The notes: a model not told the origin generated them from the sequence alone. Shown: positions 1-8,841, counted from the stretch's first letter. The stretch is 64,000 nt of DNA from Amycolatopsis orientalis DSM 43388 (GCF_000411975.1 NZ_ASXG01000122.1:62001-126000), one strand, 5' to 3'. Made by a program: numbers and translations.

Positions 1-642
1 CATGCCGATCAACGGCCACTGGCCGCGCACCAATTCGGTGAACCGGTGCATGCTCCGCAGACGTTCCGCGGTCGCCGGGTCCCGTTCGCGGCGCGGTCGC
101 CCGACCGCGCCGGTGACCACCGTCGCGACGAGCAGCAGGAAACCGAAGAGCAGCGACTGCAGGACGTTGCTGGTGTAGAGCCGGTTGTCGTATTCGCGGC
201 CGAACACCGCGGTGAGCGCGCCCAGGACCAACGCGCTGATCACCGCGAACGCGACTCCCGGACGGGCGCGGCGGGCGAGGAAATACACCATTTCGATCCC
301 GGCCACCACCTCGGTGATGGACAGGTTCGCCAGCACGCTCGAGTAGGTCGGGATGGAGAGATAGCGGATGGCGAAGGTGCAGAACATCAGTGCCAGCGCA
401 CCCACTACGCCCGCGACCGCCGCGCGTTTGCGCGCCCAGAACGCGCACCCCGCCATCGCGAAAATGCCCGGGAACAGGCCGAGATCCACAAACCGCGGTC
501 CGACGTCGTCGAGTGCCGCGTCGGTCACGAACACGAGGTCGAACGCCAGCGCCGCGAACAATACGAGCACGGACATGTCGAGCCGGCGGGCGAGTTCGGT
601 CGCCCGCGCGGCCAGCGTTTTCGACGGCGGGGTGTGCGGCAC
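1..642 (-). CDS. N-terminal part of a multi-pass membrane protein, possibly the sensor half of a histidine kinase (runs off the left edge)
   Basis: Translating the minus strand from a GTG at 642 gives an uninterrupted frame of 214 residues to the edge. It starts MPHTPPSKTLAARATEL and then alternates hydrophobic stretches (for example SVLVLFAALAFDLVFV, GLFPGIFAMAGCAFW, VAGVVGALALMFCTFAI) with short charged loops, about five or six membrane spans. After a basic loop near residues 175-195 a new hydrophobic stretch begins (QWPLIGM) at the window edge. The layout, and its divergence from an ABC exporter operon, resembles the sensor half of an actinobacterial histidine kinase, but no kinase motif lies in the visible part. 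The N-terminal side is complete; the C-terminal side is missing. The start codon is uncertain because no strong ribosome binding site is seen. Confidence 0.6.
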   Translation of the reverse strand, partial: MPHTPPSKTLAARATELARRLDMSVLVLFAALAFDLVFVTDAALDDVGPRFVDLGLFPGIFAMAGCAFWARKRAAVAGVVGALALMFCTFAIRYLSIPTYSSVLANLSITEVVAGIEMVYFLARRARPGVAFAVISALVLGALTAVFGREYDNRLYTSNVLQSLLFGFLLLVATVVTGAVGRPRRERDPATAERLRSMHRFTELVRGQWPLIGM

Positions 643-694
643 ACCGTGACGGTAGATGATCCGCGGTCGCGCGCACCTTGGCCACGTGGTTCGT

Positions 695-720
695 CGCCAT
701 CGGCCGATCGGCCGATGGCG
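695..720. promoter_or_regulatory. Perfect 26-bp palindrome in a divergent promoter
   Basis: The two 13-base halves, CGCCATCGGCCGA and TCGGCCGATGGCG, are exact reverse complements with no spacer. The site lies between the start of the minus-strand membrane protein (642) and the ABC operon (824), about 105 bp before the ABC start. It contains two overlapping CGGCCGAT units. A dimeric or tetrameric repressor site acting on both promoters is the simplest reading; the protein is unknown. Confidence 0.6.
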
Positions 721-823
721 GCCGGGCAGGGACCGGCCGTCTGCCCGAAGTGGACACTCGGCCGAATCCGCGAAGCTGCCTTCCGTCGCAGACCACTGAC
801 GGAGACAGGGAGAGAGCTGGCGG

Positions 824-1519
824 ATGACGAATCCACACCTGAGCGCCGGACCGGTGTTGTCGGGGCGCGGGCTGGTGAAGCGCTACGGGCAGCAGCACGC
901 ATTGGCCGGAATCGACATCGACGTCCAGCCCGGCGAGGCGATCGCCATCGTCGGTCCGTCCGGCTCCGGCAAAACTTCGCTGCTGCACGTGCTGGCGGGC
1001 ATCCTGCGCGCGGACAGCGGGGAAATCTGGTTGCAGGGACAGCGGATCGACCAGTTCGGCGAAAAACGGCGCAGCGAACTGCGGCGCACCGAATTCGGTT
1101 TTGTCTTCCAGTCCGGAATGCTCGTGTCCGAGCTGACCGCTGAGGAGAATGTCGCGCTGCCTTCGCTGCTGGCCGGCGGAACTCGGGGCGAATCGATTGC
1201 CGCGGCGCGGGAATGGCTCGGCAAGCTCGGGCTGGCCGGCAAGGAAGCGCGGCTGCCCGGCGAGCTTTCCGGCGGCGAGGCGCAGCGCGTGGCGATCGCC
1301 CGTGCGCTCACCCACCGGCCGAAGGTGATCTTCGCCGACGAGCCGACCGGCGCGCTCGACACTCGCACCGGCCGCGAGACGATGGACGCGCTGCTGTCCG
1401 CCGCGCGGGCGTCCGGAGCCGCGGTGCTCGTGGTGACCCACGACCGGGACCTCGCCGAATCGATGCCGCGCACCGTGGCGATCCGCGACGGCCTGATCGC
1501 GACGAGGCTCGCGGCATGA
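824..1519 (+). CDS. ABC transporter ATP-binding subunit (LolD/MacB/BceA type)
   Basis: This 231-aa nucleotide-binding subunit hydrolyses ATP to drive the FtsX-type permease encoded next to it. Visible motifs are Walker A GPSGSGKT at residues 44-51, Q-loop VFQSG near 94-98, signature LSGGEAQR at 148-155, Walker B VIFADEP at 168-174 followed by TGALD, and an H-loop in VVTHDRD near 207. ENVALP after the Q-loop and the TGALD D-loop are typical of the MacB/LolD/BceA branch, which extracts or exports molecules from the membrane. The ATG at 824 follows a purine-rich stretch (GGAGACAGGGAGAGAG). Its stop overlaps the permease start as ATGA, so the pair is translationally coupled. Confidence 0.93.
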   Translation: MTNPHLSAGPVLSGRGLVKRYGQQHALAGIDIDVQPGEAIAIVGPSGSGKTSLLHVLAGILRADSGEIWLQGQRIDQFGEKRRSELRRTEFGFVFQSGMLVSELTAEENVALPSLLAGGTRGESIAAAREWLGKLGLAGKEARLPGELSGGEAQRVAIARALTHRPKVIFADEPTGALDTRTGRETMDALLSAARASGAAVLVVTHDRDLAESMPRTVAIRDGLIATRLAA

Positions 1520-3786
1520 ACCCGTTCCAGCTCGCCCTGCGGGTGCTGCGCGGCGACCGGCGGACCCGCACCTCGGCGATCCTCACCGCGGTCGGCGTCG
1601 CCGTCGCGACCGGGCTCGTGCTGCTGCTGGCGACCTTGCCGTACGCCACCCAGGCGCGCGAGCAGCGGGCGCTGTGGCAGAGCAGCGGCCACTACGACTC
1701 CGGCCAGCAGCACACCCTGCTCGTCAATTCCTCCAAGGACTACTTCAACGGCAAGCAGGTCGCCCGCGTCGACATCGCGGTCACCGGCCCGGCCGGCTCG
1801 CTGCGGCTGCCCCCGGGCATCCCGCGACTGCCGGGACCCGGCGAGACCATCGTGTCGCCCGCGCTCGGCAAGCTGCTCAACGCCACTCCGGCCGACCAGC
1901 TCGGGAACCGCTTCGGCAAACCGGTCGCCGCGTTCGGCGAGGAGGCGCTGCGGTATCCGGAACAGCTCGTCGCGCTCGTCGGGCACAGCACGCAGGAGAT
2001 GCGTCCGTACGGCCACCAGGACCAGCCTGGCCAGGACGCTTACCCGGCCTCGTCCTTCCCGGCCGGACAAGGGCATCCGGACGGCCTGCTCACGGTGTTG
2101 TCCTGGGTCGGCATCATCGTGCTGCTCGTGCCGAGCCTGGTGCTCGTCGCGTCGTCGGCCCGGCTGACCGCCGCCCGCCGCGAACAACGCCTCGCCGCGA
2201 TCCGGCTGGCCGGTGCCACGCCGGGCCAGGTGACCGCGATGGTCGCCGCCGAAACCGGATTGTCCGCGGGCGTGGGCGCGCTGCTCGGTCTGCTGCTGAG
2301 CCCGGCGCTGCGCGGCCTGGCCACGTTCGTGCCGTGGGACGGCGGGACCTGGCTGGCCTCGGACTTCGCGCTGCCGGTGGGGCTGACCGTGCTCGCCGTG
2401 CTGCTGGTCCCGCTGCTCGTGGTGGCCGCCGGGGTGCTCGGCCTGCGCCGGGTGGTGCGCACGCCGTTGTTCGCGACCGGCGGGCACACCGTGAAGCCGT
2501 TGCGCTGGTGGCGGCTGCTCGCGCTGCCCGCGGCCGGATTGTTCTTCTTCTACACCGTTTTCGGCGCCCGCAACGGAGGCAACGGCAACCTGGTGCTGTT
2601 CGGCCTGTTGCTGGTGGTCGCTTCGGCGATGGTGGTCGGACCGTGGGTGACCTCGGCGGCCGGCGGCACGTTCGTGCGGATCTGGCGGCGGCCGTCGTCG
2701 CTGCTGGCCGGACGGCGGTTGCGCAACGACCCGAAGGGTTCCTACCGGGCTTCGGCCGGGATCGTGCTCGCGGTGTTCACCGGGTCGATGGCGCTCACCC
2801 TGCTGCCGTCGTTCGAATCCCTCGCCGGCGGCGGACGCCAGTACGTGGACTCGGCGCTGTACGTCGACGTCAGCGCGGCCCGGGCGCCGGAAGCGATCGA
2901 GCGGACCAATGCCACGCTCACGAAGGCCGGACTGTCCGAACGCGTCGTTCCGGTCGCCAGCGTCTACGTGATGCAGGGCGAGGGGAATTACCGGTCGATG
3001 CAGCGGGCATACGTGATGACCTGCGGCGATGCCGCCAAGCTGACCCGGCTCGGGATCACCCAGCAGGACTGCAAGCCCGGCGTCGGGCTGTACGCGCCGT
3101 ATCAGCTGGACACGAGCAACCTGCGGGTCGCGCGGTACGGCGGCGAGGACAGCACGGGCACCCCGCTCGGTGCGGTCACCACCGGCACCTACCACCCGGA
3201 AAAGCACAACAACTACGGCGAGTACGTGATCGACCCGTCGGCGGTGCCGGCCGGGGTCAAACCGAGCCAGGTCACGCTGGTCGTGCCGACTGCCGAGACC
3301 AACCGCGAGGTCGTCCGGACCGCGCTGGTGCCCAACGCGGTCGGGCAGGAAATCGGCAGCCGCGAGCAGTACCTCTACGGACAGCAGGTGCAGCTCAGCG
3401 ACCTGCGCCGGGTCACCGTCATCGGACTCGTCGCGGCGGGCATCCTGGCCGGCTGCAGCGCGGCGGTCGCGACCGCGGGCTCGGTGATGGACCGGCGGCG
3501 GACGTTCGGCGCGCTGATGGCGGCGGGCACGCCGGTGCGGGTGCTGTCCCGGGCGCTGCGGATGGAGGCCGCGCTGCCCTCGCTGGTGGCGACCATCGGC
3601 GCGGGCGTGACCGGCGTCGTGGTCGGACTGGGGCTGTTCATGGCGACGATGGAACGGGGGTCGGTCGTGTTCAGCCCGTGGATCGCCGCGCCGGTGGTGC
3701 TGGGCATCGGGGTCGCGCTGCTCGGCGCGTCGGTCTGCACGCCCGCGCTGAAGCGGGTGCAGGCGGAACCGCTGGCCGACGAATAG
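1516..3786 (+). CDS. FtsX-family ABC transporter permease
   Basis: The 756-aa integral membrane partner of the preceding ATPase. The start ATG at 1516 overlaps the upstream stop. A first membrane helix lies near residues 18-40. A first FtsX-type module follows at about 285-400, with the LTAARREQRLAAIRLAGAT coupling region. Several further helices come next, then a large extracytoplasmic segment at about 455-635. A second FtsX module closes the protein (VMDRRRTFGALMAAGTP). This two-module architecture with a large external domain fits actinobacterial exporters for antimicrobial peptides or lipids rather than septal FtsX, which is much shorter. The substrate cannot be read from sequence. A strong terminator follows at 3837. 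Confidence 0.9.
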   Translation: MNPFQLALRVLRGDRRTRTSAILTAVGVAVATGLVLLLATLPYATQAREQRALWQSSGHYDSGQQHTLLVNSSKDYFNGKQVARVDIAVTGPAGSLRLPPGIPRLPGPGETIVSPALGKLLNATPADQLGNRFGKPVAAFGEEALRYPEQLVALVGHSTQEMRPYGHQDQPGQDAYPASSFPAGQGHPDGLLTVLSWVGIIVLLVPSLVLVASSARLTAARREQRLAAIRLAGATPGQVTAMVAAETGLSAGVGALLGLLLSPALRGLATFVPWDGGTWLASDFALPVGLTVLAVLLVPLLVVAAGVLGLRRVVRTPLFATGGHTVKPLRWWRLLALPAAGLFFFYTVFGARNGGNGNLVLFGLLLVVASAMVVGPWVTSAAGGTFVRIWRRPSSLLAGRRLRNDPKGSYRASAGIVLAVFTGSMALTLLPSFESLAGGGRQYVDSALYVDVSAARAPEAIERTNATLTKAGLSERVVPVASVYVMQGEGNYRSMQRAYVMTCGDAAKLTRLGITQQDCKPGVGLYAPYQLDTSNLRVARYGGEDSTGTPLGAVTTGTYHPEKHNNYGEYVIDPSAVPAGVKPSQVTLVVPTAETNREVVRTALVPNAVGQEIGSREQYLYGQQVQLSDLRRVTVIGLVAAGILAGCSAAVATAGSVMDRRRTFGALMAAGTPVRVLSRALRMEAALPSLVATIGAGVTGVVVGLGLFMATMERGSVVFSPWIAAPVVLGIGVALLGASVCTPALKRVQAEPLADE

Positions 3787-3836
3787 CTGGCGCCCGCCCC
3801 TCGTCGGGGGAGGGGCGGCACCGGGGGTGAAGGAAG

Positions 3837-3880
3837 CGAAGGGCCGTTGCCGGGGATGGGAACCCGGCAACGGCCCTTCG
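3837..3880. terminator. Bidirectional hairpin terminator between convergent genes
   Basis: An 18-bp perfect stem (CGAAGGGCCGTTGCCGGG at 3837-3854 with its complement at 3863-3880) and an 8-base loop. It is followed on the plus strand by TCGTTTTG. It separates the ABC operon from the convergent trmB gene. Confidence 0.85.
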
Positions 3881-3894
3881 TCGTTTTGCGGGGC

Positions 3895-4602
3895 TCAGCG
3901 CTTCTCGAAGATCAAATCGTGCGAGACCCGGCCCTCCCGGTCGGCCCGCTGCTCGAACTTCGTCACCGGCCGCCATTCCGGCCGCGGCGCCCAGCCGCCA
4001 GGTTCGTCGGCGTACCGGTTCCGCAGCGCGGGCTCCGCCGAGCACACCTCGAGCATCTGCTCGGCGTAGTGCTCCCAGTCGGTCGCCAGATGGAAGGTCC
4101 CGCCCGGCGCGAGCCGCGACGCGATCAGCGCCACGAACTCCGGCTGCACGATCCGTCGCTTGTGGTGGCGCTTCTTCGGCCACGGGTCCGGGAAGAAGAG
4201 CCGCACCCCGGAGAGCGCGCCCGGTTCGACGTGCGAAGTCAGCAGGACCACCGCGTCGCCGTGCATCAGCCGCAGGTTCGTCACGCCGAGCTTCTCCGCG
4301 CGCAGCATCAGCTGCCCGAGCCCGGGGTCGTACACCTCGACGGCCACGTAGTTCAGCTCCGGCGCGGCGGCGGCCAGCTGCGACGTGGTCTCGCCCATGC
4401 CGGAACCGATCTCCAGCATCACTGGCGCTTCCCGGCCGAACCACTCGGTGAAGTCGACCGGGCCCTCCGGCAGTTCCGACACCGTCCGGCCGAGCCGCGG
4501 CCAGTGTTCTTCCCAGGCCCGCTGCTGGCCGACGGTCATCCGCCCGCCGCGTTTGACGTAACTGACCACGCTGCGCAGCCGTGGCTGGTCCTCGTTTTCC
4601 AC
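3895..4602 (-). CDS. trmB: tRNA (guanine-N7-)-methyltransferase
   Basis: TrmB uses S-adenosylmethionine to methylate G46 in the variable loop of tRNAs. The 235-aa protein has the SAM-binding motif EIGSGMGETT near residues 64-73. It also has the family signature FFPDPWPKKRHHKRR with the downstream ATDWEHYAEQM block, both diagnostic of TrmB. I place the start at the GTG at 4602 (MENEDQPRLRSVVSYVKR). The frame stays open upstream, but that part reads as proline/arginine-rich low-complexity sequence and would overlap the next gene antiparallel to no purpose. The length matches the family. It faces the ABC operon across a shared terminator. Confidence 0.93.
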   Translation of the reverse strand: MENEDQPRLRSVVSYVKRGGRMTVGQQRAWEEHWPRLGRTVSELPEGPVDFTEWFGREAPVMLEIGSGMGETTSQLAAAAPELNYVAVEVYDPGLGQLMLRAEKLGVTNLRLMHGDAVVLLTSHVEPGALSGVRLFFPDPWPKKRHHKRRIVQPEFVALIASRLAPGGTFHLATDWEHYAEQMLEVCSAEPALRNRYADEPGGWAPRPEWRPVTKFEQRADREGRVSHDLIFEKR

Positions 4603-4622
4603 CCGGACAACATACGGGCGGG

Positions 4623-5186
4623 TCAGCGGACCGCTTCGAACTCCCCGAGCCGGGAGCGCAGTCCGGCGAGCCCGGCCACCGCGACCGGCTCCGGGGCGGG
4701 GCCGGAATGCGCGGGCAAAACGTCGATCCAGCCGTCGTGCCGGTCGGTGTTCAGCACGGTCGTCGGGATGGAGTGGCCGGACTTGCCGCGTTCGGACGGC
4801 ATGAACTCCCAGTACCCGGATTCGCCGTCGGCCGCCCACGGGACGAACTCCCAGCCCATCCGCTTGCCGAGCAGCTGCGCCACCCGGTCTTCGATGCGGA
4901 AGCCGAGTTCGCGCGATTCGAGCCGCCCGCTCGCGACCGCGCGCAGCCACCACGGCGCGGGCAGCACGTCGTCGGTTCCGCACGCGCGCCGGTACAGCCC
5001 GAGCACCGCGTCCTCGGGCGCGCGATGCACCCACGCCTGGCGGAGTTCGGCGGGCCGGGTCGCGGGCAGCGCGAACCGGGGCAGTTCGATCGCCTGGGAC
5101 CATTCGAGGTCCAGCATCGGCTCGAGGCGGGGGGTCGGTACCGCAGCGTCGCGGGAAACGAGTAATTGATCAACGTCCACCGTCAC
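4623..5186 (-). CDS. Conserved hypothetical protein upstream of trmB
   Basis: A 187-aa soluble protein starting at the GTG at 5186, supported by GGAGGT seven bases upstream. It has no signal peptide or membrane helix. It is rich in tryptophan (WSQAIEL, APWWLRAV, GWEFVPW, GYWEFMPS, DGWIDVLP) and acidic residues, which suggests a compact globular domain. I do not recognise the family. It ends 20 bp before trmB and is probably co-transcribed with it, but that alone does not justify a tRNA-related role. Confidence 0.75.
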   Translation of the reverse strand: MTVDVDQLLVSRDAAVPTPRLEPMLDLEWSQAIELPRFALPATRPAELRQAWVHRAPEDAVLGLYRRACGTDDVLPAPWWLRAVASGRLESRELGFRIEDRVAQLLGKRMGWEFVPWAADGESGYWEFMPSERGKSGHSIPTTVLNTDRHDGWIDVLPAHSGPAPEPVAVAGLAGLRSRLGEFEAVR

Positions 5187-5277
5187 GGTTCACCTCCGGA
5201 GAGCTGAGACGGGGCACTACGAATATCCGTCGCTTTCCGACAGTATGTCCGCTCGCTGTGAGAGAAGCCACACCGGT

Positions 5278-5311
5278 TTACGTGGTTTTAATCCACATGC
5301 CTTCCACGTAA
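5278..5311. repeat. Inverted repeat TTACGTGG / CCACGTAA
   Basis: Exact 8-bp arms at 5278-5285 and 5304-5311 flank an AT-rich spacer, in the 146-bp gap between the end of the permease at 5333 and the start at 5186. A nearby GCACGTGC sits at about 5322. It may be a weak terminator for the ABC operon or an operator for the gene at 4623-5186. Confidence 0.35.
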
Positions 5312-5332
5312 TCGGGAATGTGCACGTGCAGG

Positions 5333-6076
5333 TCAGGCGTCGCGGCGATTGGCGGTGGCCACGCCCGCGGCGAACAACACCGCGCTGATCGCCGCGAAAT
5401 ACGCGAGATATCCCCACGGACCGAAAGGCGGTGACAGTTTCAGTGTCGTCCTGGTGAAATCGCCACCGGCGAACTGCGAGGCCGCGTAGAACGGCATCCA
5501 CTGGTAGAGGTCGCTGCCGATCTTGGGAATCAGCAGCACCAGGCCCTCGACCAGCTGGGTCCACACGAGCACGATCGCCAGCGTCAGCGCGGAACTGCGC
5601 AGCAGCAGGCCGACGCCGACGCCCAGCAGCCCGGTCAGCGCGAAGGTCAGCACCTGGCCGAACACGACGCGCCAGTCCGCTCCGGAGTGCAGGCCGAGGT
5701 CGGCGTCCGGGCGGACGAGATGCGCCATGCCCCACGAGCCGACCCCGGCGAGCAGGCCGAGCACCGCGCAGACCACGAACACCACCGCGCCCTTGGCGAG
5801 CAGCACCGGCGTCCGCGTCGGCACCGCCTGGAAGGTGAGCCGCAACGTGCCCCAGTTGAAGTCGGCCGTCGCGGCGAGCACCGCGAGCACCAGCGCGACC
5901 GTGCGGCCGGTGCTCGTCGCAAGCTGAGTATTGCTCACGTCCGCGGTGATTTCGGCCCCGGAAAGCCCGAGGAACATCGCGGTGAACCCGATCGGCGCGG
6001 CCACCGCGATCAGCGCGCACCACCACGGCGCGCGAGTGCTGAAAAGCTTGATCCGTTCCGCCCGCAGCACATTCAC
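5333..6076 (-). CDS. ABC-2 type transporter permease (module B)
   Basis: A 247-aa membrane protein with six predicted helices. It begins MNVLRAERIKLFSTRAPWW, the amphipathic RAERIKL(F)T/STRSPWW start typical of BcrB-like ABC-2 permeases in actinomycetes. The start is a GTG at 6076, overlapping the stop of its ATPase partner. It is a clear paralogue of the permease at 7137-7877: both share ERIKLF.TR.PWWCALIA, the block around FGT/WGTLR.TFQAVP.R, and a C-terminal ANRRDA/ANKRDA tail. It should form the membrane channel of a drug or peptide efflux system with the ATPase at 6073-6981. Confidence 0.88.
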   Translation of the reverse strand: MNVLRAERIKLFSTRAPWWCALIAVAAPIGFTAMFLGLSGAEITADVSNTQLATSTGRTVALVLAVLAATADFNWGTLRLTFQAVPTRTPVLLAKGAVVFVVCAVLGLLAGVGSWGMAHLVRPDADLGLHSGADWRVVFGQVLTFALTGLLGVGVGLLLRSSALTLAIVLVWTQLVEGLVLLIPKIGSDLYQWMPFYAASQFAGGDFTRTTLKLSPPFGPWGYLAYFAAISAVLFAAGVATANRRDA

Positions 6077-6981
6077 CGCGCACCTCCACTGGTGAATTCG
6101 GCTGCCTGACCGGTCAATTCGAGGTACGCGTGCTCGAGCGAACCGGCCAGCGGGCTCAGCTCGTGCAGCGTGGCGCGCGCGGCGAAAGCGAGTTCGCCGA
6201 TCGCGTCACTGTCCATTTCGGACACGAGGAACGCACCGGAATCCTCGGTGAAAACCGCGCGCGCTTCGGTGAGCGCGGCGCGCAGCGCGTCGGCGTGCGG
6301 CGTGCGCACGCGGACCCCGCGCGAACCGGCGCGGGCCACGAAATCGGCCATCGTGCCCTGGTAGATGAGCTGACCGCGGCCGATCACCACGAGATCCTGC
6401 GCGGTCTGCTCCATCTCCGGCAGCAGGTGGCTCGACACGAACACCGTGCGGCCTTCCGCGGCGAGCCCGTGCAGCAGCTGGCGCACCCACTGCACGCCCT
6501 CGGGGTCGAGGCCGTTCACCGGCTCGTCGAACAGCAGCACGCGCGGATCGCCGAGCAACGCGCTCGCGATGCCGAGCCGCTGGAGCATGCCGAGCGAGAA
6601 GGTGCCCGCGCGCTTGCGCGCCACCGCGGACAGCCCGACCAGTTCCAGCACCTCGTCGGCGCGCCGGTCCGGCAGCCCGTTCGTCGCGGCGAGGAACCGC
6701 AGGTGCTGGCGGGCGGAGCGGCCCGGATGCCGCCACGTCGCGTCGAGCAGCGCGCCGACCGTGCGCAGCGGATCGGACAGCTGCCGGTACGGCTTGCCCT
6801 CGATGTGCGCGGTGCCCGCGGTGGGCGCGTCGAGCCCGAGCAGCAACCGCATCGTGGTGGATTTCCCCGCCCCGTTCGGGCCGAGGAATCCGGTGACGCG
6901 ACCGGCTTGCGCGGTGAACGTCAGGTCCCGCACCGCGACGGTGTCGCCGTAGGACTTGGTGAGTCCAGTCGCTTCGAGCAC
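6073..6981 (-). CDS. ABC transporter ATP-binding protein, BcrA/CcmA-like (module B)
   Basis: A 302-aa ATPase starting at the GTG at 6981 (MLEATGLTKSYGDTVAVRD), with a strong AAGGGGGGCG ribosome binding site. Walker A GPNGAGKST, signature FSLGMLQRLGIA, Walker B VLLFDEPVNGLDPEG and the switch SSHLLPEM are all present. The extended C-terminal domain (about residues 215-302) is typical of bacitracin/drug-efflux ATPases. It partners the permease at 5333-6076. A terminator hairpin sits between it and the upstream module, so this module can be expressed separately. Confidence 0.92.
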   Translation of the reverse strand: MLEATGLTKSYGDTVAVRDLTFTAQAGRVTGFLGPNGAGKSTTMRLLLGLDAPTAGTAHIEGKPYRQLSDPLRTVGALLDATWRHPGRSARQHLRFLAATNGLPDRRADEVLELVGLSAVARKRAGTFSLGMLQRLGIASALLGDPRVLLFDEPVNGLDPEGVQWVRQLLHGLAAEGRTVFVSSHLLPEMEQTAQDLVVIGRGQLIYQGTMADFVARAGSRGVRVRTPHADALRAALTEARAVFTEDSGAFLVSEMDSDAIGELAFAARATLHELSPLAGSLEHAYLELTGQAAEFTSGGAR

Positions 6982-7021
6982 GCCGCCCCCCTTCTCGTAA
7001 ACCCGAACTCTACCGAACGAA

Positions 7022-7059
7022 AAGATCCGGGCCGCCCCCCGAATGGCGACCCGGATCTT
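7022..7059 (-). terminator. Hairpin terminator between the two ABC modules
   Basis: Arms AAGATCCGGGCCGCC (7022-7036) and GGCGACCCGGATCTT (7045-7059) pair with a single G-U. In the minus-strand transcript the hairpin is followed by TTTTCG. It lies after the permease ending at 7137 and just before the ATPase start at 6981, so it limits read-through from module A to module B. Confidence 0.7.
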
Positions 7060-7136
7060 GTTCCCCTTTTCCCCTTTTTCCCCTTGTTCGGCTCCGCCGG
7101 CCCCCGCCTGACTCGTCCGAACTCTCCTGTGGGTCT

Positions 7137-7877
7137 TTACGCGTCGCGCTTGTTCGCGACGCCGATCGCGATGGCCAGCAGCACCACGGCCACCCCGGCG
7201 AAGTAGGCCAGCGAACCCCACTGCGACAGGGCCGCCTCCGGCGCGCCCGGCCCCTGGTGGCTGCCGCCGAGGAACCGCTCCGCGACGGTGAACGGCATCC
7301 ACTCGTGGATCTTCGGGCCGACGGTCGGGATCAGCTGGACGAGGTTTTCCACCGCCAGCACGTAGATCAGCAGCAGCGAGAGCGCGCCCGCGCTGTGCCG
7401 GATCAGGGTGCCGACCGCGACCGCGATGATCGCGGCGAAGGCGAACACCACGCCGACGCCGGCCACGTTGATCCAGTCCGCGGAGGTGCTCAGCGCCGCC
7501 GTGTCCGACGGGCGGATCGCGTAGCCGAGGCCCCACGAGGCGAAGGCGCCGATCTCGCCGATCACCAGCGACAGCAGCGCGACCACGGTGGCCTTCGCGA
7601 CGAGCACGCTGCCGCGGTGCGGCACCGCCTGGAACGTCGTGCGGATCGTGCCGAAACGGTATTCGGTGGTGACCGCCAGCGCCGCCAGCACCATGATCAC
7701 CGCGATGCCGAACTGGTGCCCGGCCTGGGTGTTGGCGACCGACAGCGGTTCCCCGCTCGGCAGCGAGCCCGCCATGAGGCCGGCGAACCCGATGGTGAGC
7801 GCGAGTGCGATGAGGGCGCACCACCACGGCGACCGGGTGGTGAAGAGCTTGATGCGTTCGACCGCGAGCAAAGTCAT
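7137..7877 (-). CDS. ABC-2 type transporter permease (module A)
   Basis: A 246-aa protein with about six membrane segments, starting MTLLAVERIKLFTTRSPWW. It shares the same start signature, the central FGTIRTTFQAVPHRG block and the closing ANKRDA with the permease at 5333-6076, so the two modules look like a local duplication. The gene is 28 bp downstream of its ATPase (7906-8841). It probably forms a bacitracin- or drug-type efflux pump, or a self-resistance pump, with that ATPase. The substrate is unknown. Confidence 0.88.
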   Translation of the reverse strand: MTLLAVERIKLFTTRSPWWCALIALALTIGFAGLMAGSLPSGEPLSVANTQAGHQFGIAVIMVLAALAVTTEYRFGTIRTTFQAVPHRGSVLVAKATVVALLSLVIGEIGAFASWGLGYAIRPSDTAALSTSADWINVAGVGVVFAFAAIIAVAVGTLIRHSAGALSLLLIYVLAVENLVQLIPTVGPKIHEWMPFTVAERFLGGSHQGPGAPEAALSQWGSLAYFAGVAVVLLAIAIGVANKRDA

Positions 7878-7905
7878 GAGTCTTCTCTTCCCAACGAGAG
7901 TGTGG

Positions 7906-8841
7906 TCAGCGGATGGCCGCGGCCTGCTGCGCCTCTGCTTCGAGGCCGGTGTGGTACTCGACGGCGTCGCCGGTGATCTGCATGAAGGCTTGTTCGAGCG
8001 AGCCGGTCTGCGGGCTCAGCTCGTGCAGCACGAGGTTCGCCGAAGCGGCGATCTCGCCGATCTTCGCACTGTCCATTCCGGACACGATGAGCGCTTCGCC
8101 GGCGTCGGTGACCTGTGCGCTGGCGGAGATCAGCTGCTGCCGCAGCGCCGAAAGCTGCGGCGAGCGCACCTTTACCGTGTTTTCCGCCGCCCGCGCCACG
8201 AATTCCTCAGTGGTGGACTGGGCGATCAGCTGGCCCTTGCCGATGACCACGAGGTCGGTCGCGGTGAGCGCCATCTCCGAAAGCAGGTGGCTCGACACGA
8301 ACACGGTCCGGCCCTCGGCGGCGAGCCGCTGCATGAACTTGCGGATCCAGAGGATGCCCTCCGGGTCGAGGCCGTTCACCGGTTCGTCGAACAGCAGCAC
8401 CTCCGGGTCGCCGAGCAGCGCGGCGGCGATCCCCAGCCGCTGCGACATGCCGAGCGAGAACCCGCCCGCCCGCTTGCCCGCGACGCTGGTGAGCCCGACG
8501 ATGTCGAGCACCTCCTCCACCCGCGCCGCCGGGATCCGGTTGGACCGGGCCATCCACCGCAGGTGCGCCCGCGCCGAGCGGTTCGGGTGCACCCATTTCG
8601 CGTCGAGCAGCGCGCCGACCGTGCGCAGCGGCTCCTTCAGCTCGTGATAAAGCTTCCCCCCGATCCGGACCTGGCCCGCGGTCGGGTTGTCCAGGCCGAG
8701 GATCATGCGCATGGTCGTGGACTTGCCGGCGCCGTTCGGGCCGAGGAATCCGGTGACCTTCCCCGCTGCCACGCTGAACGACAGGTTGTTCACCGCGAGC
8801 GTGCTCCCGTAACGCTTGGTGAGACCTGTTGCCTCGATCAT
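7906..8841 (-). CDS. ABC transporter ATP-binding protein, BcrA-like (module A)
   Basis: A 311-aa ATPase beginning MIEATGLTKRYGSTLAVNN. Walker A GPNGAGKST is at about residues 36-44; the signature FSLGMSQRLGIA, Walker B VLLFDEPVNGLDPEG and SSHLLSEM follow. The C-terminal extension resembles that of the module B ATPase (the two align along their whole length), pointing to duplication of an ATPase-permease pair. A 13-bp palindrome lies about 95 bp before its start. The two-component system at 9078-10960 is upstream on the same strand, which fits drug-sensing control of this pump. Confidence 0.92.
   Translation of the reverse strand: MIEATGLTKRYGSTLAVNNLSFSVAAGKVTGFLGPNGAGKSTTMRMILGLDNPTAGQVRIGGKLYHELKEPLRTVGALLDAKWVHPNRSARAHLRWMARSNRIPAARVEEVLDIVGLTSVAGKRAGGFSLGMSQRLGIAAALLGDPEVLLFDEPVNGLDPEGILWIRKFMQRLAAEGRTVFVSSHLLSEMALTATDLVVIGKGQLIAQSTTEEFVARAAENTVKVRSPQLSALRQQLISASAQVTDAGEALIVSGMDSAKIGEIAASANLVLHELSPQTGSLEQAFMQITGDAVEYHTGLEAEAQQAAAIR

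Noticed and set aside
46..1143. A 365-codon plus-strand frame at the left edge
   Set aside because: It runs antisense to the hydrophobic membrane protein and then out of frame through the ATPase gene.
883..3870. A 995-codon open frame antisense to the ABC operon
   Set aside because: Its product is His/Arg/Gly/Asp-rich low-complexity sequence, as expected from the reverse of a high-GC coding frame; the plus strand has clear ABC motifs.
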